This document shows positions 61,783 through 64,000 of a stretch of 64,000 nucleotides of DNA, piece after piece. A program made the position numbers and the translations under genes. The notes below the pieces were generated by a model that saw nothing but the letters and a program-made list of their open reading frames with translations, had not been told where the DNA came from and did not search any database. Origin of the DNA: Bog-473 sp963704355 (GTDB lineage Bacteria > Actinomycetota > Acidimicrobiia > Acidimicrobiales > RAAP-2). Location of the stretch: contig OY969891.1 in assembly GCA_963704355.1 (NCBI GenBank), positions 2,418,001 through 2,482,000 on the forward strand. The letters run 5' to 3'. How positions within the stretch are numbered: position 1 is the stretch's first letter; each line of letters opens with the position of its first letter.

Positions 61783-63060
61783 TTGGTCGAGATCGGAAAC
61801 CGAAGAACCTGCACCTCACAATCGGCTCCCGAACACTGGCAAGGCGAAGGTCCCAGAGAACTTTGCGGTCAGTTCTCCCCACGTGGCACGCTCCTCCGGA
61901 CGGTGCCTGTCCAGTATCCATACGGCACAGACGTCGCTGTCGATCCGAGCGGCAATCTCTTCATTACCGAGGGCGGCAACGAGGTCATGGAAGTAACCCC
62001 GAGCGGCGTCCAGATCCCGTTCGACCTCGTCGGAGATTGGGACGGACCGTCCGCACTGGCGACGGACTCGGCGGGCAACCTCTTCGTCGTCAACGCTGGC
62101 GGCGAACTCGACGAGCTCACTCCTGCCGGCCTGGAGACGACGATTGTCTCCAACGTGGACGACCCGCAAGGTGTGGCGGTTGATTCCGCCGGAAACATCT
62201 ACGTGGCCAACACGGGCGCGGACCAGGTGCTCAAGGTCTGCCCGAGTGGCACCGAGACGCTCATTGGATCGGGTTTCACCGAGCCGGTCAGCATCGCCGT
62301 CGACTCGGTCGGCAACGTCTACGTGGGCAATATGAGTGGACCGAACAGAAATCAAGCCTTCCGCATCACGCCCCAAGGAGTGCAAACGGCAATCGCGTCT
62401 GGCTTCACCTACACGGGGGGCGTTGCTGTCGACTCGTTCGGAGACGTATGCGGGGCCGATTTTGAAGGCAATGTCGTCGACCGCATTTCAGCCGCTCCCC
62501 GAGCAGCCAACGTGGCCGTCGGCTCGGTCGCAGTCAGCTGGCAGCCGCCGACATACAACGGAACGTCGCTGATCACGAGCTACAAGGTCACTGCCGTCGA
62601 CGCCCACGAATGCGACCCGCGGCGGGCAAACCTGTACCTACACTGTGAAAAGTCCCGAAAAAGACACGTGCACGGTCACAAAGCTGACCAGCGGGGACAG
62701 TTACACCTTCTCCCTCACGCCACGAACAAGTTTGGCGCCGGACCATCCTCTGCACAGACAAACTCCGTGAAAATCGAGTTGCCGCCCACAGTCACGTCCA
62801 TCTCGCCGAGCTCTGGTCCGAAGATCGGCGGGACCGTGATCACTATCACCGGCACCGGTTTCGCTTTGGGGGCAAAGGCGGTGATCGGTTCGGGCACAGG
62901 AGCAGTCGTCTGCACGAGCGTCGGAGTCGCGTCATCGACAAAGCTCATAGCCACGACAGGTGCAGCGCCCAGCAGCGGGAAGCTCAATGTGTACGTCACG
63001 GCAAACGGGGCGACCAGCGCTGCCAGCACCGGCGGTGTCTTCACCTACGTACCGACGTAA
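61783..63060 (+). CDS. NHL-type beta-propeller protein with fibronectin and IPT/TIG domains (start uncertain, compensating frameshifts)
   Basis: The frame encodes up to 425 residues. Blades of the pattern GVAVDSAGNIYVANTGADQV (also DVAVDPSGNLFITEGG, SIAVDSVGNVYVGN) fill about residues 40-235, a fibronectin III domain follows (ANVAVGSVAVSWQPPTYNG), and an IPT/TIG domain ends it (PPTVTSISPSSGPKIGGTVI). No signal peptide is visible and the first 35 residues do not look like protein, so the 5' end is probably lost. Between about 62602 and 62720 the correct fibronectin sequence (CTYTVKSPEKDTCTVTKL, SGDSYTFSLT) is in another frame: one extra base near 62602 and one missing near 62720. Confidence 0.6.
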   Translation: MVEIGNRRTCTSQSAPEHWQGEGPRELCGQFSPRGTLLRTVPVQYPYGTDVAVDPSGNLFITEGGNEVMEVTPSGVQIPFDLVGDWDGPSALATDSAGNLFVVNAGGELDELTPAGLETTIVSNVDDPQGVAVDSAGNIYVANTGADQVLKVCPSGTETLIGSGFTEPVSIAVDSVGNVYVGNMSGPNRNQAFRITPQGVQTAIASGFTYTGGVAVDSFGDVCGADFEGNVVDRISAAPRAANVAVGSVAVSWQPPTYNGTSLITSYKVTAVDAHECDPRRANLYLHCEKSRKRHVHGHKADQRGQLHLLPHATNKFGAGPSSAQTNSVKIELPPTVTSISPSSGPKIGGTVITITGTGFALGAKAVIGSGTGAVVCTSVGVASSTKLIATTGAAPSSGKLNVYVTANGATSAASTGGVFTYVPT

Positions 63061-63080
63061 CGATACGGCGCATATCAAAG

Positions 63081-63133
63081 GAAAACACCACTTTGCCAAG
63101 GTGAGGGTCGCGGGTACGAATCCCGTCTTCCGC
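63081..63133 (+). repeat. tRNA-Gly 3' fragment D
   Basis: GGAAAACACCACTTTGCCAA leads into GGTGAGGGTCGCGGGTACGA and ATCCCGTCTTCCGC, matching the 3' half of the tRNA with two changes (C to T before the anticodon, T to A in the T-loop). Like the copies at 19570 and 59066 it is preceded by GAAAA and CACCA, not by a tRNA 5' half. Confidence 0.75.
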
Positions 63134-63317
63134 ACCATCGGTGCAGGTCAGAGGTGAACGGTAGAACTCTGACGGGTCCACCACCGCCACTTTCGTCGAA
63201 GCCGAACGAATGGCCCGCAGTGGGTCCTGCCCAGTTCCTGTAGGCGCAAAAGGAACTGGCAACACGGCGTAACCAACAGGAAGAACATGCCCCCGCCCCT
63301 TAGGCAAGAATACGGCA

Positions 63318-64000
63318 ATGCGGGTGGAGGACCTGTTGGAGACAGCGTCGACCAATACGGGGCTCGACGATTTCGGTGACGACTCGTTCCGCGAGGGGCT
63401 CGACCGTCTGGTGCACTCGATTAGGGCGGAGGCGACGCTCAACGAGCTCGGGGCGGCGGTCCTGCCGATGCTTGTTGGCCGCCTGCTCAAGACCCGCCTC
63501 GAGATGGAAGACTGGTATCGCCGACACCCCGACATCGCGGATGAACAGATCACGGCGCCGCTGATCGGTCTCGGGCTTCCGCGCACCGGGTCCACCGCAC
63601 TGTCGTTCCTCCTCGCCGAGGATCCGTGCGCCCGCTCCCTCCGGCTGTGGGAGTCCAACCAGCCGTGCCCGCCGCCGTCCACCGTGCCGCCTCCTGATCC
63701 CCGCATCGCCGCCACCGAGGCGAGCATGGCGATCCAACAGGAGATGAACCCGCGGCTCTCGTCGCTGGTGCCTTCCGCTCCGACGGGGCCCATGGAATGT
63801 CAGGAGTTGATGGCCCTCGACTTCCGGGCTCACTACTTCCCCGCCTTCGCCCACATGCCGTCCTACACCGAGTGGCTGCTCAACGCCGACCTCACGTCGA
63901 CCTACCGGTACGAGAAGCGCGCCTTGCAGCTCCTCCAGTGGGGAGAGCCGGCCCGCCGGCCGTGGCGGCTGAAGTGCCCTTCCCATCTATTATGGCTCGA
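63318..64000 (+). CDS. sulfotransferase family protein (3' truncated by the window)
   Basis: The frame is open from ATG 63318 to the window end, 227 codons so far. LIGLGLPRTGSTALSFLLAE near residue 94 is the 5'-phosphosulfate-binding loop of PAPS-dependent sulfotransferases, and RRPWRLKCPSHLLWL at the end is the region leading to the 3'-phosphate-binding segment. FRAHYFPAFAHMPSYTEWL is typical of an actinobacterial subgroup. It would transfer a sulfo group to an alcohol or sugar. No Shine-Dalgarno is evident before the ATG. Confidence 0.88.
   Translation, partial: MRVEDLLETASTNTGLDDFGDDSFREGLDRLVHSIRAEATLNELGAAVLPMLVGRLLKTRLEMEDWYRRHPDIADEQITAPLIGLGLPRTGSTALSFLLAEDPCARSLRLWESNQPCPPPSTVPPPDPRIAATEASMAIQQEMNPRLSSLVPSAPTGPMECQELMALDFRAHYFPAFAHMPSYTEWLLNADLTSTYRYEKRALQLLQWGEPARRPWRLKCPSHLLWL

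Overview
The window is high-GC DNA from an actinobacterium, most likely of the class Acidimicrobiia. Evidence for this is a SpoIID-domain protein with a C-terminal series of SDGG-type repeats (a combination common in that class), a WS/DGAT acyltransferase, a mycothiol-type isomerase remnant, GTG starts, 4-base ATGA/GTGA gene overlaps, and many leaderless promoters (TANNNT followed 6-8 bases later by the start codon). No 16S gene is present, so this placement is an inference.

Region by region. 1-12.1 kb is ordinary chromosome: a truncated SpoIID-like protein, HAD phosphatase, crotonase, 1-Cys peroxiredoxin, acyl-CoA ligase with oligoribonuclease, dUTPase, wax ester synthase, a three-gene cytochrome b operon headed by an unlisted 58-residue membrane protein, a methyltransferase and an intact tRNA-Gly(GCC). 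12.1-19.6 kb is a mobile and decayed zone starting at the 3' end of that tRNA: a DDE transposase broken by a frameshift, a tyrosine-recombinase-like gene, a divergent DUF6788 gene with a perfect inverted repeat between them, an IS256 transposase, FUSC and maleylpyruvate-isomerase remnants, one intact reductase, and a tRNA-Gly 3' fragment running into a (CT)20 tract.

19.6-57.5 kb lies between two tRNA-Gly 3' fragments and is largely about molybdenum. It holds a two-component system divergent from a seven-gene translationally coupled operon (aminotransferase, cytochrome b561-sulfite-oxidase fusion, membrane protein, two glycosyltransferases, DUF2064, epimerase), an MMPL transporter, and a Tat-exported sulfite-oxidase-like enzyme with its cytochrome b. 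Next come a decayed second sulfite-oxidase-like gene, MOSC protein, HTH-TOBE regulator, fused ModBC transporter with ModA, and the cofactor genes moaE-moeA-moaA-moaD-moaC and mog. An isoquinoline-oxidoreductase-like pair split by an IS1182 element follows, then a CO-dehydrogenase-like hydroxylase operon with its maturation genes (CoxD, CoxE, XdhC types, MocA type, CoxG). Uptake, cofactor synthesis, cofactor tailoring and user enzymes thus sit together.

57.5-64 kb is again patchy: an epoxide hydrolase, two more degenerate tRNA-Gly fragments, a HigA antitoxin with a ruined HigB, a Tat-exported phospholipase C-like phosphoesterase, a beta-propeller protein with compensating frameshifts, and a sulfotransferase cut by the window end. 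The repeated tRNA-Gly 3' ends suggest successive integrations at one tRNA gene followed by decay.
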